A stretch of DNA of 64,000 bases from Fibrobacter succinogenes (GCA_902779055.1 CACZAD010000006.1:57844-121843); one strand, 5' to 3'; positions 1-8,201 are shown, counted from the stretch's first letter. Numbers and translations are program-made. The notes: generated by a model not told the origin, from the sequence alone.

Positions 1-89
1 GCTTTGGTAAGGACTACTTGTCTTACACTTGCGACGGTAACAACAACACTCCGGCAACGTTCGAAGCTTCGTTCAACGTCAAGTTCTAA
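1..89 (+). CDS. C-terminal end of a probable outer-membrane beta-barrel protein (partial)
   Basis: Only the last 28 codons are present, read in the frame that starts at base 3 and ends with TAA at 87-89. The fragment ends ...ATFEASFNVKF. Alternating polar and hydrophobic residues with a terminal Phe are typical of the last strand of Gram-negative outer-membrane beta-barrels. A strong terminator follows directly. The family cannot be named from this fragment, and the barrel reading is an inference from the last dozen residues. Confidence 0.5.
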   Translation, partial: FGKDYLSYTCDGNNNTPATFEASFNVKF

Positions 90-113
90 TAATATTCTTT
101 ATCCACACCTATG

Positions 114-150
114 AAAGTCCCGGCTCTTGAGCCGGGACTTTTGCGTTTTT
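114..150 (+). terminator. Rho-independent terminator of the first gene
   Basis: A perfect 13-bp stem (114-126 with 129-141) has a 2-base loop and is followed by TTTTGCGTTTTT. It lies 25 bases after the stop codon of the partial upstream gene. Confidence 0.85.
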
Positions 151-160
151 GAAAATGTGT

Positions 161-214
161 AAGGTGACCCTGTCCCGGCACAAGGCCGGGATGACATCGA
201 GTGCGGGGTGACAA
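161..214. repeat. REP-like GTGACCCCGG palindromic repeat
   Basis: The element carries AAGGTGACCC, then TCCCGG-N8-CCGGGA, then GGGGTGACAAG. The same core GTCACCCCGG / CCGGGGTGAC recurs in many intergenic gaps of this window (near 2073, 32913, 36552, 36955, 40856, 51276 and 55392). It is a dispersed palindromic family found only between genes here. Confidence 0.7.
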
Positions 215-237
215 GCATCGGAAGAACTGCGCGCGGG

Positions 238-2052
238 TTAGCGAACGTCGTACTCGGGAATCGGGAGCGATTCGCCGGATTTCATCGCCTTGTCGAGGGC
301 GGCGGACTTGACCGGATCGACCCACCAGTAAACGGGGATCGCATCTTCGCGGTTGAACTGGTCGAGAACCTTTTCGGGCGTACCGTAGCGGTTCCAGTAG
401 AGGATGCGGTGGTGGTCGCATTGCCACATCAGCACGTACGGGACGATTTCGGCAAGGCGGTTATCGAGGGCCTTGAGGATTTCGTTGCGCTTGGCGAGAT
501 CGAATTCGGTCTTCTGCAAGTTGATGAGGCTATCGACGATGGCGTCTTGCACACCAGCGAGATTGTTCGTGCCTTTCTGCAAGGCGGTCGTGGAAATCCA
601 GCTTGCTTCCGGGTCGCGGAGGCGACCTGCGCCCCAGTTCACCCAGTAAAGGTCAAAATCAGCATCGTCCAGACGCTTGCGGAGCGTACTCTGAGACATC
701 TGTTCGATGGTCGCCACGACGCCCACCTTCTTCAAGTCTTCCTGGAAAAGCGTGAGGTGGCGCAAGTCTTCCTGACTCGTGATGAAGTTAATGGCAAACG
801 GCTTGCCGTCCTTTTCGAGAACGCCATCCCCATTCACCTTGTAGCCCGCTTCGGCAAAGAGCGCGCGAGCCTTTTCCGGGTTGTAGCTGTAGACAGGCGC
901 CGTCGGGTTCTGGTTATTGGCCCACAAGTCCGGATAGTAGCTGTTGAGGAGGAAGTACTGACCGTACATGTACTTCTCGTTCATCGCTTCGCGGTTCAAG
1001 AGGTACGAAAGCGCCTTGCGGACGCGGACGTCCTGGAACTGCGGCTTGCGGAGGTTGATGGCCATCCCCTGGAAACCAATCGGTTCCTTGTTGAAAATGC
1101 GTTGCTTGACCGCCCAGCCCTTCTTGACGGCATCGAAGTCGGTCTGTTTCATCCAGATGCTGCTCGTGTAGATGGCGTAGGCGTTGAAATCCTGTTTTTT
1201 GAAGGCTTCGAGAGCCTTCGTCTGGTCGTTCATGAAGCGGTAGCGGATCTTCTGGAAGTTGTACTTGCCGTGGTTCCAGTTCTTCTTGAAGCCCCACCAG
1301 TCGCTACGACGCTGGAGTTCGACAAAGCGGTCTTCGCGGAACGTCTTGATGATGTACGGCCCGGAAACCACCGGGAATTCATAACGGATCTTGTTGAAGT
1401 CCTTGCCGCCCCACACGTGCTTCGGGAACGCGAGCATGCCGGCAGCTTCCCAGAAGTTGCCCCAATGCGGTTCCTTGGCGGTCATACGGACTGTCAAGCT
1501 GTCGACGACTTCCGGGCGTTCAAAGCGGCTGAGCCCCACCTTGAAAATCGGCGTGAGGTTCTTTTCGTCCATGATGACATCGTAATAGAACTGCACATCT
1601 TCGGCGGTGACGGACTTGCCGTCGCTCCACTTCGCGCGCGGATCCACATGGAACGTGAATGTACGGCCGTCTTCGGAGACTACCCACTTGTCGGCAAGCA
1701 CACCGACTTCGCGGTCTTCGGTAGAATGCAGACTCACAAGCGGTTCGAACATCATTCCCATAAGTTCAGCAGAAAAGCTGTTGTAGTCTTCCCACATATT
1801 GAACGACTTCGGCATGGCGGAACCCCAAAGCGTGATGGAGCCGCAAGCGCGGGCATCCTTGGAGGCAATCGGGTCGAACTCGCCGGTCGCTGTAGAATCG
1901 AGCGGGAGAATCGGGCAATCCGCTTCGGAAACGGAAACGCCTTTTTTAGCGGAAGCCTTGTTGGCGCCAGACTCGTTACAGGCAGAAAGAGATAAAGCAA
2001 TCGCCGCGACCATCGGCACGGCAAGCAAAGTGCGGAGGGAGATAGTTTTCAT
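238..2052 (-). CDS. YejA-like peptide ABC transporter substrate-binding lipoprotein (SBP family 5)
   Basis: A 604-residue periplasmic-side lipoprotein that should bind oligopeptides for an ABC importer. The N-terminus is a lipoprotein signal peptide with lipobox LSAC and lipidated Cys25. Family 5 (OppA/DppA) features follow: a region around residues 95-150 with DGRTFTFHVDPRAKWSDGKSVTAEDV, given here only as the family's usual 'W.DG..vTAeDV' motif, and the YejA-type stretch RRSDWWGFKKNWNHGKYNF. The start is placed at 2052, where the signal peptide begins; an upstream Met adds 20 residues encoded by repeat DNA. No permease or ATPase genes lie beside it, so it probably works with a transporter encoded elsewhere. 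There is no clear Shine-Dalgarno, and TATCTT lies 9 bases upstream of the ATG. Confidence 0.85.
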   Translation of the reverse strand: MKTISLRTLLAVPMVAAIALSLSACNESGANKASAKKGVSVSEADCPILPLDSTATGEFDPIASKDARACGSITLWGSAMPKSFNMWEDYNSFSAELMGMMFEPLVSLHSTEDREVGVLADKWVVSEDGRTFTFHVDPRAKWSDGKSVTAEDVQFYYDVIMDEKNLTPIFKVGLSRFERPEVVDSLTVRMTAKEPHWGNFWEAAGMLAFPKHVWGGKDFNKIRYEFPVVSGPYIIKTFREDRFVELQRRSDWWGFKKNWNHGKYNFQKIRYRFMNDQTKALEAFKKQDFNAYAIYTSSIWMKQTDFDAVKKGWAVKQRIFNKEPIGFQGMAINLRKPQFQDVRVRKALSYLLNREAMNEKYMYGQYFLLNSYYPDLWANNQNPTAPVYSYNPEKARALFAEAGYKVNGDGVLEKDGKPFAINFITSQEDLRHLTLFQEDLKKVGVVATIEQMSQSTLRKRLDDADFDLYWVNWGAGRLRDPEASWISTTALQKGTNNLAGVQDAIVDSLINLQKTEFDLAKRNEILKALDNRLAEIVPYVLMWQCDHHRILYWNRYGTPEKVLDQFNREDAIPVYWWVDPVKSAALDKAMKSGESLPIPEYDVR

Positions 2053-2072
2053 GTGGGATAAGATAATAAAAA

Positions 2073-2105
2073 GGCGACCCCGGCACAGTGACCGGGGTGA
2101 CAATG
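2073..2105. repeat. REP-like GACCCCGG palindrome
   Basis: GGCGACCCCGG-N9-CCGGGGTGAC inverted repeat, the same family as at 161-214. It sits just upstream of the substrate-binding protein gene. Confidence 0.65.
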
Positions 2106-2123
2106 CAGGCACTACATACGAGC

Positions 2124-2158
2124 CACTTCCTACCGCCTACTGTCTACTTCCTACTATA
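2124..2158 (-). repeat. GTAGGAAG-type short tandem repeat
   Basis: On the minus strand this reads TAGTAGGAAGTAGACAGTAG followed by GCGGTAGGAAG. It is a degenerate tandem of 7-8 base units rich in GTAGGAA. Related tracts occur at 6071-6104, 29524-29560 (inside gluQ) and 32823-32855. Confidence 0.6.
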
Positions 2159-2159
2159 A

Positions 2160-2984
2160 TTACGGCAACCCGATGTGGTGGGCGGGCTGCTTGATTTTTG
2201 GGGCGTCGGCCTTGGCGGCAGCCTTTTCAGCCTCGGCCTTTTCGACTTCGGCAACGAGCATTTCAAGCGAAAGGCGGGAGGCTTCTTGTTCGGCCTTCTT
2301 CTTGTTCGGGCCCTGGCCGCGAGCATACGACTTACCATTCACCTGGACTTCGACCGTAAACACCTTCATATGTTCCGGCCCTTCTTCGCCAACAAGCACA
2401 TACTCAGGAGCGCAACGCAGTTTGCCCTGGCAGAATTCCAGAAGTTCGCTCTTGTAGTTCACAAAGTCCGTCGCATTGATGATTTCTTGCACGCGCGGGA
2501 AATGGAACTTATTCAAAATGGCACGGACTTCATCGAGACCGCCATCGAGGTAAACGGCTCCCAGCACTGCCTCGTAGGCATCGGCTAGAATGGTTTCGCG
2601 ACCGCGACCGCCCATCTTGGCCTCGGACTTTCCGATTTTCACGAACTCGCTGAGGTTCCATTCCTTGGACGACTGGGCACAAGCATGCCCCGACACGATG
2701 GCGCTCTTGCGCTTGGAGAGTTCACCTTCCGGGTCGTCCGGATAAGTCTTGTACAGGAACTCCGTCGTGAGCATATTGAGGACAGAATCTCCCAGGAACT
2801 CCAGGCGCTCGTTGTTGCTCACGTACGGCAAGTCCTTACCGACGATGAAGGAACGGTGTACGAGTGCGTGAGCCAGCAGTTCCGGATCGCGAAATCTGTA
2901 CCCAAGCTTAGCCTCAAGCCCGTCACCGGACTTCTGGCGAAACCAGAGTTTTAAAATTTTGTGGAGCAGGTTTTGATCTTCCAA
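2160..2984 (-). CDS. rnc: Ribonuclease III
   Basis: A 274-residue double-strand-specific endoribonuclease acting in rRNA and mRNA processing. The catalytic domain spans residues about 20-165 and has the signature NERLEFLGDSVL at 58-69. The downstream DILADAYEA-type acidic motif is present as ETILADAYEAVLGA. A dsRNA-binding domain occupies about 170-240 (NYKSELLEFCQ...GQGPNKKKAEQEAS). The tail of about 30 residues is Ala/Lys/Glu-rich and goes beyond the usual 225-residue E. coli length. It is the last gene of fabG-acpP-rnc, an arrangement common in other bacteria. A hairpin with a T-run lies between acpP and rnc and may lower its expression relative to acpP. Confidence 0.95.
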   Translation of the reverse strand: MEDQNLLHKILKLWFRQKSGDGLEAKLGYRFRDPELLAHALVHRSFIVGKDLPYVSNNERLEFLGDSVLNMLTTEFLYKTYPDDPEGELSKRKSAIVSGHACAQSSKEWNLSEFVKIGKSEAKMGGRGRETILADAYEAVLGAVYLDGGLDEVRAILNKFHFPRVQEIINATDFVNYKSELLEFCQGKLRCAPEYVLVGEEGPEHMKVFTVEVQVNGKSYARGQGPNKKKAEQEASRLSLEMLVAEVEKAEAEKAAAKADAPKIKQPAHHIGLP

Positions 2985-3019
2985 GAGAATCTCCTTGTAA
3001 AGTTTGCGCTTTTAAATTT

Positions 3020-3048
3020 AAAAAAAGAATCCCCGGCGGAACCGGGGA
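3020..3048 (-). terminator. Terminator between acpP and rnc
   Basis: On the minus strand TCCCCGG-TTCCG-CCGGGGA is followed by TTCTTTTTTT. It lies downstream of acpP and upstream of rnc in the direction of transcription. It would let the abundant acpP message end before rnc. Confidence 0.75.
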
Positions 3049-3097
3049 CCCAAAGCTCTTTCTTTGCCCAACGGATGCGGGCTAAAGTAAAACTAGA

Positions 3098-3337
3098 TTA
3101 CTTCTTGTGTGCTTCGAGGAAAGCAACAACGTCAGAAACCTTCTGGAACTTTTCAGCGTCGGAATCAAGGATTTCGACATCGAATTCGTCTTCGAGGGCC
3201 ATAACGAGTTCAACACGGTCAAGGGAGTCTGCACCGAGGTCATTACCGAATTCAGATTCGGGCTTGACATCTTCAGCCTTGACTTCCAACTTAGCAACGA
3301 TCACGTCCGTGACCTTCTTGAAAATTTCTTCGTTCAT
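3098..3337 (-). CDS. acpP: Acyl carrier protein
   Basis: A 79-residue carrier of growing acyl chains in fatty-acid synthesis. The phosphopantetheine attachment site is Ser38 in GADSLDRVE. The overall acidic character and length match the family (E. coli 78 residues). The start is set at 3337 rather than the upstream ATG at 3349: GGAG lies six bases before the inner ATG, exactly where a ribosome-binding site should be, and it overlaps the first codons of the longer frame. The gene lies between fabG (47 bases upstream) and rnc. A terminator follows it. Confidence 0.95.
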   Translation of the reverse strand: MNEEIFKKVTDVIVAKLEVKAEDVKPESEFGNDLGADSLDRVELVMALEDEFDVEILDSDAEKFQKVSDVVAFLEAHKK

Positions 3338-3384
3338 TTTTTTCTCCATGGGAAAAAGTTTTGTCCAAATTTAATAAAATGTTG

Positions 3385-4113
3385 TTAAGCGTTCAAGCCC
3401 CCATCGACACCAATTACCTGTCCGGTAATGTATTTGGCATCGTCGGAGGCCAAAAATGCGACTGCCTTAGCGACATCTTCCGGCTGACCGAGGCGGCCGA
3501 GCGGAATCTGGGCGGCATATTTTGCACGGGTTTCTTCGCTCATGGCGGCGGTCATGTCCGTATCGATGAATCCCGGAGCGACAGCGTTCACGGTAATACC
3601 GCGAGAGCCGAATTCCATGGAGTTGGACTTGGTCATGCCGATCACGCCAGCCTTGGCAGCAGCGTAGTTGGCCTGGCCGGCCTGAGTTCTGATACCGTTC
3701 AAGCTTGCGATGTTCACGATGCTGCCTTTGCGGGCGCCCATCATCGTCCTGAGGACGGCTCTGGTGCAAAGGAACGTCGAGCGGAGGTCCGTTGCGATAA
3801 CGTTGTCGAAATCTTCATCCTTCATACGAAGTACGAGGCCATCACGGGTGATACCGGCGTTGTTCACGAGGCAGTCCACGCCACCCAGTGCGTCGATAGC
3901 TTGTTTGAAAGCGTCCTTCACAGAATCGGAGTTGCTCACGTCGCATGCGAACGTGAACGTCTTGACGCCGAATTCCTTTGCGATAGCTTCGGCCTGTTCC
4001 GGGCAGCCACCACGGGAAATAAGAACAACATCGGAACCGCGGGCAGCAAGTTCTCTTGCAATGGCAAGACCGATACCGCGAGATGCACCAGTCACAATAG
4101 ACTTCGTAGGCAT
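3385..4113 (-). CDS. fabG: 3-oxoacyl-[acyl-carrier-protein] reductase
   Basis: A 242-residue NADPH-dependent short-chain dehydrogenase that reduces 3-oxoacyl-ACP in fatty-acid elongation. Visible hallmarks are the nucleotide-binding TGASRGIG at 8-15, NNAG at 84-87, and the catalytic Ser137, Tyr150 and Lys154 (NYAAAKAG). The C-terminus ITGQVIGVDGG is typical. GGAGG stands ten bases before the ATG. Being first in fabG-acpP-rnc next to plsX supports fatty-acid synthesis rather than another SDR role. A 17-bp inverted repeat just upstream of the ribosome-binding site may regulate the unit. Confidence 0.93.
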   Translation of the reverse strand: MPTKSIVTGASRGIGLAIARELAARGSDVVLISRGGCPEQAEAIAKEFGVKTFTFACDVSNSDSVKDAFKQAIDALGGVDCLVNNAGITRDGLVLRMKDEDFDNVIATDLRSTFLCTRAVLRTMMGARKGSIVNIASLNGIRTQAGQANYAAAKAGVIGMTKSNSMEFGSRGITVNAVAPGFIDTDMTAAMSEETRAKYAAQIPLGRLGQPEDVAKAVAFLASDDAKYITGQVIGVDGGLNA

Positions 4114-4131
4114 TATAAATTGACCTCCAGT

Positions 4132-4148
4132 ATGACATTAAGTGTCAT
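4132..4148. promoter_or_regulatory. Inverted repeat upstream of fabG (candidate operator)
   Basis: ATGACA-TTAAG-TGTCAT has perfect 6-bp arms 19 bases upstream of the fabG start codon. It could be an operator or a hairpin in the leader. No regulator is identified. Confidence 0.4.
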
Positions 4149-4239
4149 GGGTGAATACAAATGATTTTAGCTCGGAATAGCCGTCACACCACCAGTGCCA
4201 GACGGTTCGTCCAAAGCATATTTATTTGTTACTCAAGAT

Positions 4240-4273
4240 AAAAAAAAACGGACCTAGTGTTGACTAGATCCGT
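4240..4273 (-). terminator. Terminator of the yceD-rpmF-plsX operon
   Basis: 11-bp arms (4248-4258 and 4263-4273, one mismatch) with a GTTG loop, followed on the minus strand by eight or nine T residues. It lies 34 bases after the plsX stop and separates that operon from fabG-acpP-rnc. Confidence 0.8.
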
Positions 4274-4307
4274 CTAATTGCAACTAAAGTCTTATAGCAG
4301 ACAAAAG

Positions 4308-5291
4308 CTATGCTTTAGGAGCTTCCTCGGACTTGATTGCAGCGAGGCGAGCGTTCACCTTGTTAGCAACGTCAGCCTGGGCATACTTTGCAGCAGCCTC
4401 GACAGCCTTTTCGATAGCGAGAGCATCGGAGCGACCGTGAGCAATGATGCCAATGCCGTTGAGGCCGAGCAACAAAGCGCCACCCGTAGCGCGGTAATCC
4501 CACATCTGGGCGAACTGATGACCAGCCGGAGTATCGATTGTTCCGAACATTGCCTGGTGCATTTCGAAGAAGCCTTCCAGGAGCTTGAGAACAACGTTAC
4601 CCGTATAGCCGGAGCAAGCAACAACGTCGGCCTTGCTTGCGATAAGATCGCGGCCTTCGATGTTACCCATGAAGTTGACCGGGGCGGACTTGAGAAGCTG
4701 GTATGCTTCCTGGAGGACCGCCGGGCCCTTGTGTTCTTCTTCGCCCATATTCAAGAGGCCGACCTTCGGATTTTCGTAACCGAGGTAAGCTTCGGCGAAT
4801 GCAGAACCTGCAATAGCGAAGTCAACGAGAGTGGAAGCACGTTCATCAACGTTTGCACCACCATCGACCAACACAATGCGGCGTTCCTTTGTCGGAAGTG
4901 CAACCCCGATAGGCGGACGGGAGAACTCGTCGCAAGACTTACCGAGGATCATGAGGCAGCTAGCCATCATAGCGCCAGAGTTACCGGCACTAACGGAAGC
5001 GTCCACAAGACCTTTCTTCTGCAAGGCAACGCAAGTCACCAAGCCAGAATGTTGCTTCTTCTTGACCACCATGACAGGATGTTCATCCATAGCCACAGGA
5101 TCCGGAGCATCAACTACGGAAATTTGATTACCGGTATAACCGAGCTTTTCAAGAGAAGCCTTGACCTCGGCCTCCGGTCCGCAGAGGACCACATGAATAT
5201 CGGGGTTCTTATTGACGGCGTTAACGGCGCCTTCAATGCAAACACTCGGGGCGTAATCACCGCCCATGGCATCCAGTGCAACTTTGATCAC
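4308..5291 (-). CDS. plsX: Phosphate acyltransferase PlsX
   Basis: A 327-residue enzyme that makes acyl-phosphate from acyl-ACP for phospholipid synthesis by the PlsX/PlsY route. The N-terminus IKVALDAMGGDYAP is the family signature. Further conserved blocks are SAGNSGAMMA near 100-110, RPPIGVALPT, and GNIEGRD near 200. The length is normal. It follows rpmF by 14 bases and precedes a strong terminator. The C-terminus has a short Glu/Lys/Ala extension. Confidence 0.95.
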   Translation of the reverse strand: MIKVALDAMGGDYAPSVCIEGAVNAVNKNPDIHVVLCGPEAEVKASLEKLGYTGNQISVVDAPDPVAMDEHPVMVVKKKQHSGLVTCVALQKKGLVDASVSAGNSGAMMASCLMILGKSCDEFSRPPIGVALPTKERRIVLVDGGANVDERASTLVDFAIAGSAFAEAYLGYENPKVGLLNMGEEEHKGPAVLQEAYQLLKSAPVNFMGNIEGRDLIASKADVVACSGYTGNVVLKLLEGFFEMHQAMFGTIDTPAGHQFAQMWDYRATGGALLLGLNGIGIIAHGRSDALAIEKAVEAAAKYAQADVANKVNARLAAIKSEEAPKA

Positions 5292-5305
5292 GGATTCCTC
5301 CTAGA

Positions 5306-5494
5306 TTAAGCTTCGGCACCCTTCATGTCAACAACTTCCACACCGTTGTAGAAGCCGCAAACCGGGCACACGCGATGCGGACGCTTCACGGAACCGCAAT
5401 GTTCGCAAGTAGCCATAGCCGGCACTTCCATCTTCCAGTGGGTGCGGCGCTTGTCACGACGAGCGGTCGAAGTTTTTCTCTTAGGTACTGCCAT
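5306..5494 (-). CDS. rpmF: 50S ribosomal protein L32
   Basis: A 62-residue ribosomal protein. The start [19 protein letters not shown] is the L32 signature, and a zinc ribbon is formed by Cys30, Cys33, Cys43 and Cys46. It lies two bases after the yceD stop and 14 bases before plsX, the arrangement seen in many bacteria where ribosome and membrane synthesis genes are co-transcribed. Confidence 0.97.
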   Translation of the reverse strand: MAVPKRKTSTARRDKRRTHWKMEVPAMATCEHCGSVKRPHRVCPVCGFYNGVEVVDMKGAEA

Positions 5495-5496
5495 TT

Positions 5497-6024
5497 TTAA
5501 CTCCTGTTTTCCATTTTGCTCTTAAGAGCTTTGAGTTTTTCCCAGCGGGGGTCGAGCGGCTTTTCAGCCTCGGCTCCGTCTTGGGCTTGATTGTTTGTTA
5601 CAAAGATAAAATCTTCGTCAGGATTTTTCACGGGTGCAATGGGTTCCTGTAGGGTCACCAGCTGTCGGACGCACTCGGAAACATCTACGAAGTTCTGTGT
5701 CTGCGGAATCGTGTAGGCGAAGACGTCATCGTCGTCGTCATGAAGTTCCTGCTGGGCGCATGCACCGCGTTCGACCTCGACAACAATCTCGGTCTTGAAC
5801 GGACGGTCAAAAAGATCCAGGCTACGGACACAGGTGAGTGTTTGCACTCCAGAGAGGGTACCGGTCACAAGGCACTTGCCGCTGCCTTCGGGGCTAACCA
5901 GCACCTCGGCTACCAGATCGCCCTTGAGGTGCAGTTCGTCGAAGATTTCGGGGGCATCGGCATGGGACCAGACCACTCGTTGATCTTCGGATTCAGTAAG
6001 TTTTTGTGCGATATCTATTCTCAA
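5497..6024 (-). CDS. yceD: YceD/DUF177 family protein
   Basis: A 175-residue protein of the DUF177 family usually encoded just before rpmF; plant and bacterial homologues are linked to 23S rRNA accumulation. Seen here are the conserved central region [21 protein letters not shown] and the acidic segment DDDDDVFAY. The family's first Cys is kept, while the usual second CxxC Cys is Ser-Leu. The start is TTG at 6024; the next in-frame candidate would cut into the domain. No ribosome-binding site is visible, but a TTGACC-N17-TACATTTG promoter ends only seven bases upstream of the TTG, so the message may be leaderless. Confidence 0.85.
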   Translation of the reverse strand: MRIDIAQKLTESEDQRVVWSHADAPEIFDELHLKGDLVAEVLVSPEGSGKCLVTGTLSGVQTLTCVRSLDLFDRPFKTEIVVEVERGACAQQELHDDDDDVFAYTIPQTQNFVDVSECVRQLVTLQEPIAPVKNPDEDFIFVTNNQAQDGAEAEKPLDPRWEKLKALKSKMENRS

Positions 6025-6031
6025 AGTGGCA

Positions 6032-6062
6032 CAAATGTAGTAAAACGCAAGAAAGGGGTCAA
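6032..6062 (-). promoter_or_regulatory. Promoter of yceD-rpmF-plsX
   Basis: On the minus strand TTGACC (6057-6062), a 17-base spacer, and TACATT extending into TACATTTG (6032-6039). The expected start of transcription falls at or a few bases before the TTG start codon at 6024. Confidence 0.65.
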
Positions 6063-6070
6063 GTGGGGAT

Positions 6071-6104
6071 TAGTAGTTAGTAGGCGGTAGACAGTAGGAA
6101 GAAG
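6071..6104 (+). repeat. GTAGGAAG-type short tandem repeat
   Basis: TAGTAGTTAGTAGGCGGTAG then ACAGTAGGAAGAAG, close to the reverse complement of the tract at 2124-2158. It shares the GTAGGCGGTAGACAGTAGGAAG core with that copy. Confidence 0.6.
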
Positions 6105-6124
6105 AAAACTGAAAAACATTAGCC

Positions 6125-6140
6125 GTTGTCTATAGACAAC
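6125..6140. promoter_or_regulatory. Perfect 16-bp palindrome upstream of a pectate lyase gene (candidate operator)
   Basis: GTTGTCTATAGACAAC is a perfect palindrome 75 bases before the lyase ATG at 6216. Near-matches with the same spacing lie at 13088-13103 and 16792-16807, the upstream regions of the other two pectate lyase genes. It has the size of a dimeric-regulator site (for example GntR or LacI type), which is inference. Confidence 0.55.
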
Positions 6141-6215
6141 CATTTATAATAATGGCAGGCTGATTTCACCAAAACAAAACTATTTTTGCAGTATATTGCA
6201 ATATAGGGGTTGTTT

Positions 6216-7985
6216 ATGGGATATTTTTGGAATTTTAGGCGAAATTTCGCGGTTTCGGCGCTCTGTTTATCGTTTTGGTGTATAGAAGCAAGCGCCGAGC
6301 CGCTCGCGTTTCCTGAAGCGCTGGGATTTGGCGCAAACGTTACGGGTGGCCGCGCGGGTACCGTTTACCACGTGACAAACTTGAACGACGACGGCGCAGG
6401 CTCATTCCGGGATGCAGTCAGTCAAGGGAACCGCATTGTCGTTTTTGACGTTGGCGGCATCATCAATATCAAAACTGCCGTTTCGATTAAGTCGAACATC
6501 ACTATTGCCGGGCAGACAGCCCCAGGCGAGGGGATCGCCATTCACGGCGGAAAACTTTCGACAGGCAAGCAGAGCAATATCATCATCCGTTACTTGCGCA
6601 TCCGACCTGGAGAAAATACGGCAAGCACCAAAGACGACGCGCTCAACCTCTACGATGCCAAAAACGTCATTGTGGACCATTGCTCGGTAGAACTTGCTCC
6701 GTGGAATAACTTCGGAGGCTCTTCGGACAACGCAGATTACCGAGTCACTGGCATCACTGTGCAGAATTCGCTCATTGCAAACCCGATTGGTCAGCAGTTC
6801 GGCGCCCACATCGAATCCATTGACGGTACTTGGGCGTGGTACTACAACGCCTTCGTGAATACGCACAACAGAAACCCGCTCGACAAGATTAACGACATTT
6901 TCGTCAACAACATCCTTTACAACTTCGAAGCGGGCTACACGACACACACTAGTGCAAAATTCAAGCACGACATCGTGAACAACTACTTTGTCTATGGTCC
7001 AGAAGGCAAAAACGAGTGGTTTCAGGTCGATAAAAACCAGAGCATTTACGCAAACGGAAACCTAATCGACAAGAACCGCGACGGAGTGCTCAATGGCGGG
7101 CCAACAAGCATTTATTACTACCAGGGACCTGGTGAAGAACTGAAAAATCCGTGGAACGAGCTCACGACAAAGGGCCCGATGATGAGTGCGGCAAGCGCCT
7201 GGCGCTACGTGACCTCGCAAAGTGGCGTCCTCCCCTACGACGACATTGATTCGCTTATCTGGCACCAGGTCGGCACGCTCGGCAAGGAAGGCGCGCTCGT
7301 AAAATCCGTAGGCGCCATGGGCCTCACAACAAACAACGGCTGGGGTGAAGTCATCGCCGGGAAAGCAGCCACGGACAGCGACAAAGACGGTATGCCGGAC
7401 TACTTCGAAGAAGCGATGGGTTACGACACCGCAAAAGACGACGCCATGACCAAGGAAGACGACGGCTACGTGCGCATTGAAAAGTACATCAACTGGCTCG
7501 GCGCGATGCACGCACAAGTGGCAGGCAACGGGACGCTTAATTTTGACTTGCGTACAATCACTCGTGGGTTCCAGGAAGTAAAACCGTCTTACACCGTATC
7601 GGCTGCAGAAAACGGGACCGTGGAACTCGCGGGTGACGGCAATACCGCCCGATTCACTCCTGACAAGAATTTCAAGGGACTCGCCTCATTCAAGTACACG
7701 GTCAAAGGGAACGACAACACCGAATACACAGGCCGCATAGAAGTGCTCGTCGAAAAGTCCGCAAACGCAAGCGAGCCACCGGAACAGCCGCGAGATTCCA
7801 GCGAAACGGCACAAGACTCTAGCAAGACAGCGCAAGATTCCACAACGGCAATTCGAGATGTTTTCCGAGATGTTTTCCGAGATGCGCGCACAATCCGCAA
7901 CGCCCCTCAAATGCACAAAAATTCGTTCCACGACCTGAAAGGTCGCCGATTCGAAAAGCAAATTCCGTACAGGGTAATGTTTTAA
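6216..7985 (+). CDS. Secreted pectate lyase with C-terminal PYRVMF tag
   Basis: A 589-residue exported polysaccharide lyase, expected to cleave polygalacturonate by beta-elimination. Residues 1-24 form a signal peptide. The parallel beta-helix lyase region covers about 25-420 (GFGANVTGGRAGTVYHVTNL, ITIAGQTAPGEGIAI, VDHCS), as in the PL1-type enzymes of Bacteroidetes. A calcium-type loop DSDKDGMPDYFEE lies near 387. A beta-sandwich module spans about 450-515. A Ser/Thr/Asp-rich linker precedes the basic tail HDLKGRRFEKQIPYRVMF, identical to that of the lyase at 13173. The ATG at 6216 is chosen over an upstream TTG because the signal peptide begins there. Confidence 0.85.
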   Translation: MGYFWNFRRNFAVSALCLSFWCIEASAEPLAFPEALGFGANVTGGRAGTVYHVTNLNDDGAGSFRDAVSQGNRIVVFDVGGIINIKTAVSIKSNITIAGQTAPGEGIAIHGGKLSTGKQSNIIIRYLRIRPGENTASTKDDALNLYDAKNVIVDHCSVELAPWNNFGGSSDNADYRVTGITVQNSLIANPIGQQFGAHIESIDGTWAWYYNAFVNTHNRNPLDKINDIFVNNILYNFEAGYTTHTSAKFKHDIVNNYFVYGPEGKNEWFQVDKNQSIYANGNLIDKNRDGVLNGGPTSIYYYQGPGEELKNPWNELTTKGPMMSAASAWRYVTSQSGVLPYDDIDSLIWHQVGTLGKEGALVKSVGAMGLTTNNGWGEVIAGKAATDSDKDGMPDYFEEAMGYDTAKDDAMTKEDDGYVRIEKYINWLGAMHAQVAGNGTLNFDLRTITRGFQEVKPSYTVSAAENGTVELAGDGNTARFTPDKNFKGLASFKYTVKGNDNTEYTGRIEVLVEKSANASEPPEQPRDSSETAQDSSKTAQDSTTAIRDVFRDVFRDARTIRNAPQMHKNSFHDLKGRRFEKQIPYRVMF

Positions 7986-8014
7986 TTCTAATCATTCTCA
8001 TCGAACCCAAAATC

Positions 8015-8046
8015 AAAGCACCTCGGGAAATACCGGGGTGCTTTTT
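8015..8046 (+). terminator. Terminator after the first pectate lyase gene
   Basis: AAAGCACCTCGG pairs with CCGGGGTGCTTT (one G-T pair) around a 6-base loop and is followed by a T-run. Confidence 0.8.
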
Positions 8047-8156
8047 ATTGACAAAGTCAATTCTAAGCACTGCGCCTCGGTCATGGGCAAGCAAGCTTGC
8101 CCGCGACTCTCGGCTTGGGTGCTTTTTCGATGAAGTTAATTCTAAGCTCAGCGCCT
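8037..8156. repeat. 81-base-period imperfect direct repeat with an internal palindrome
   Basis: GGTGCTTTTT...AATTCTAAGC..GCGCCT occurs twice, starting at 8037 and 8118. Between them is GGGCAAGC-AA-GCTTGCCC (8085-8102), a perfect palindrome. No gene is visible in this gap between the lyase terminator and the next gene end; it seems to hold only repeats. Confidence 0.55.
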
Positions 8157-8201
8157 TAGCATGTTAGCATACGCAAGCGAAATTGACGCTTCGCGCACCT
8201 T

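Noticed and set aside
208..1995. A 595-codon plus-strand frame opposite the substrate-binding protein gene
   Set aside because: Antisense to a well-supported gene; no signal peptide, motif or ribosome-binding site.
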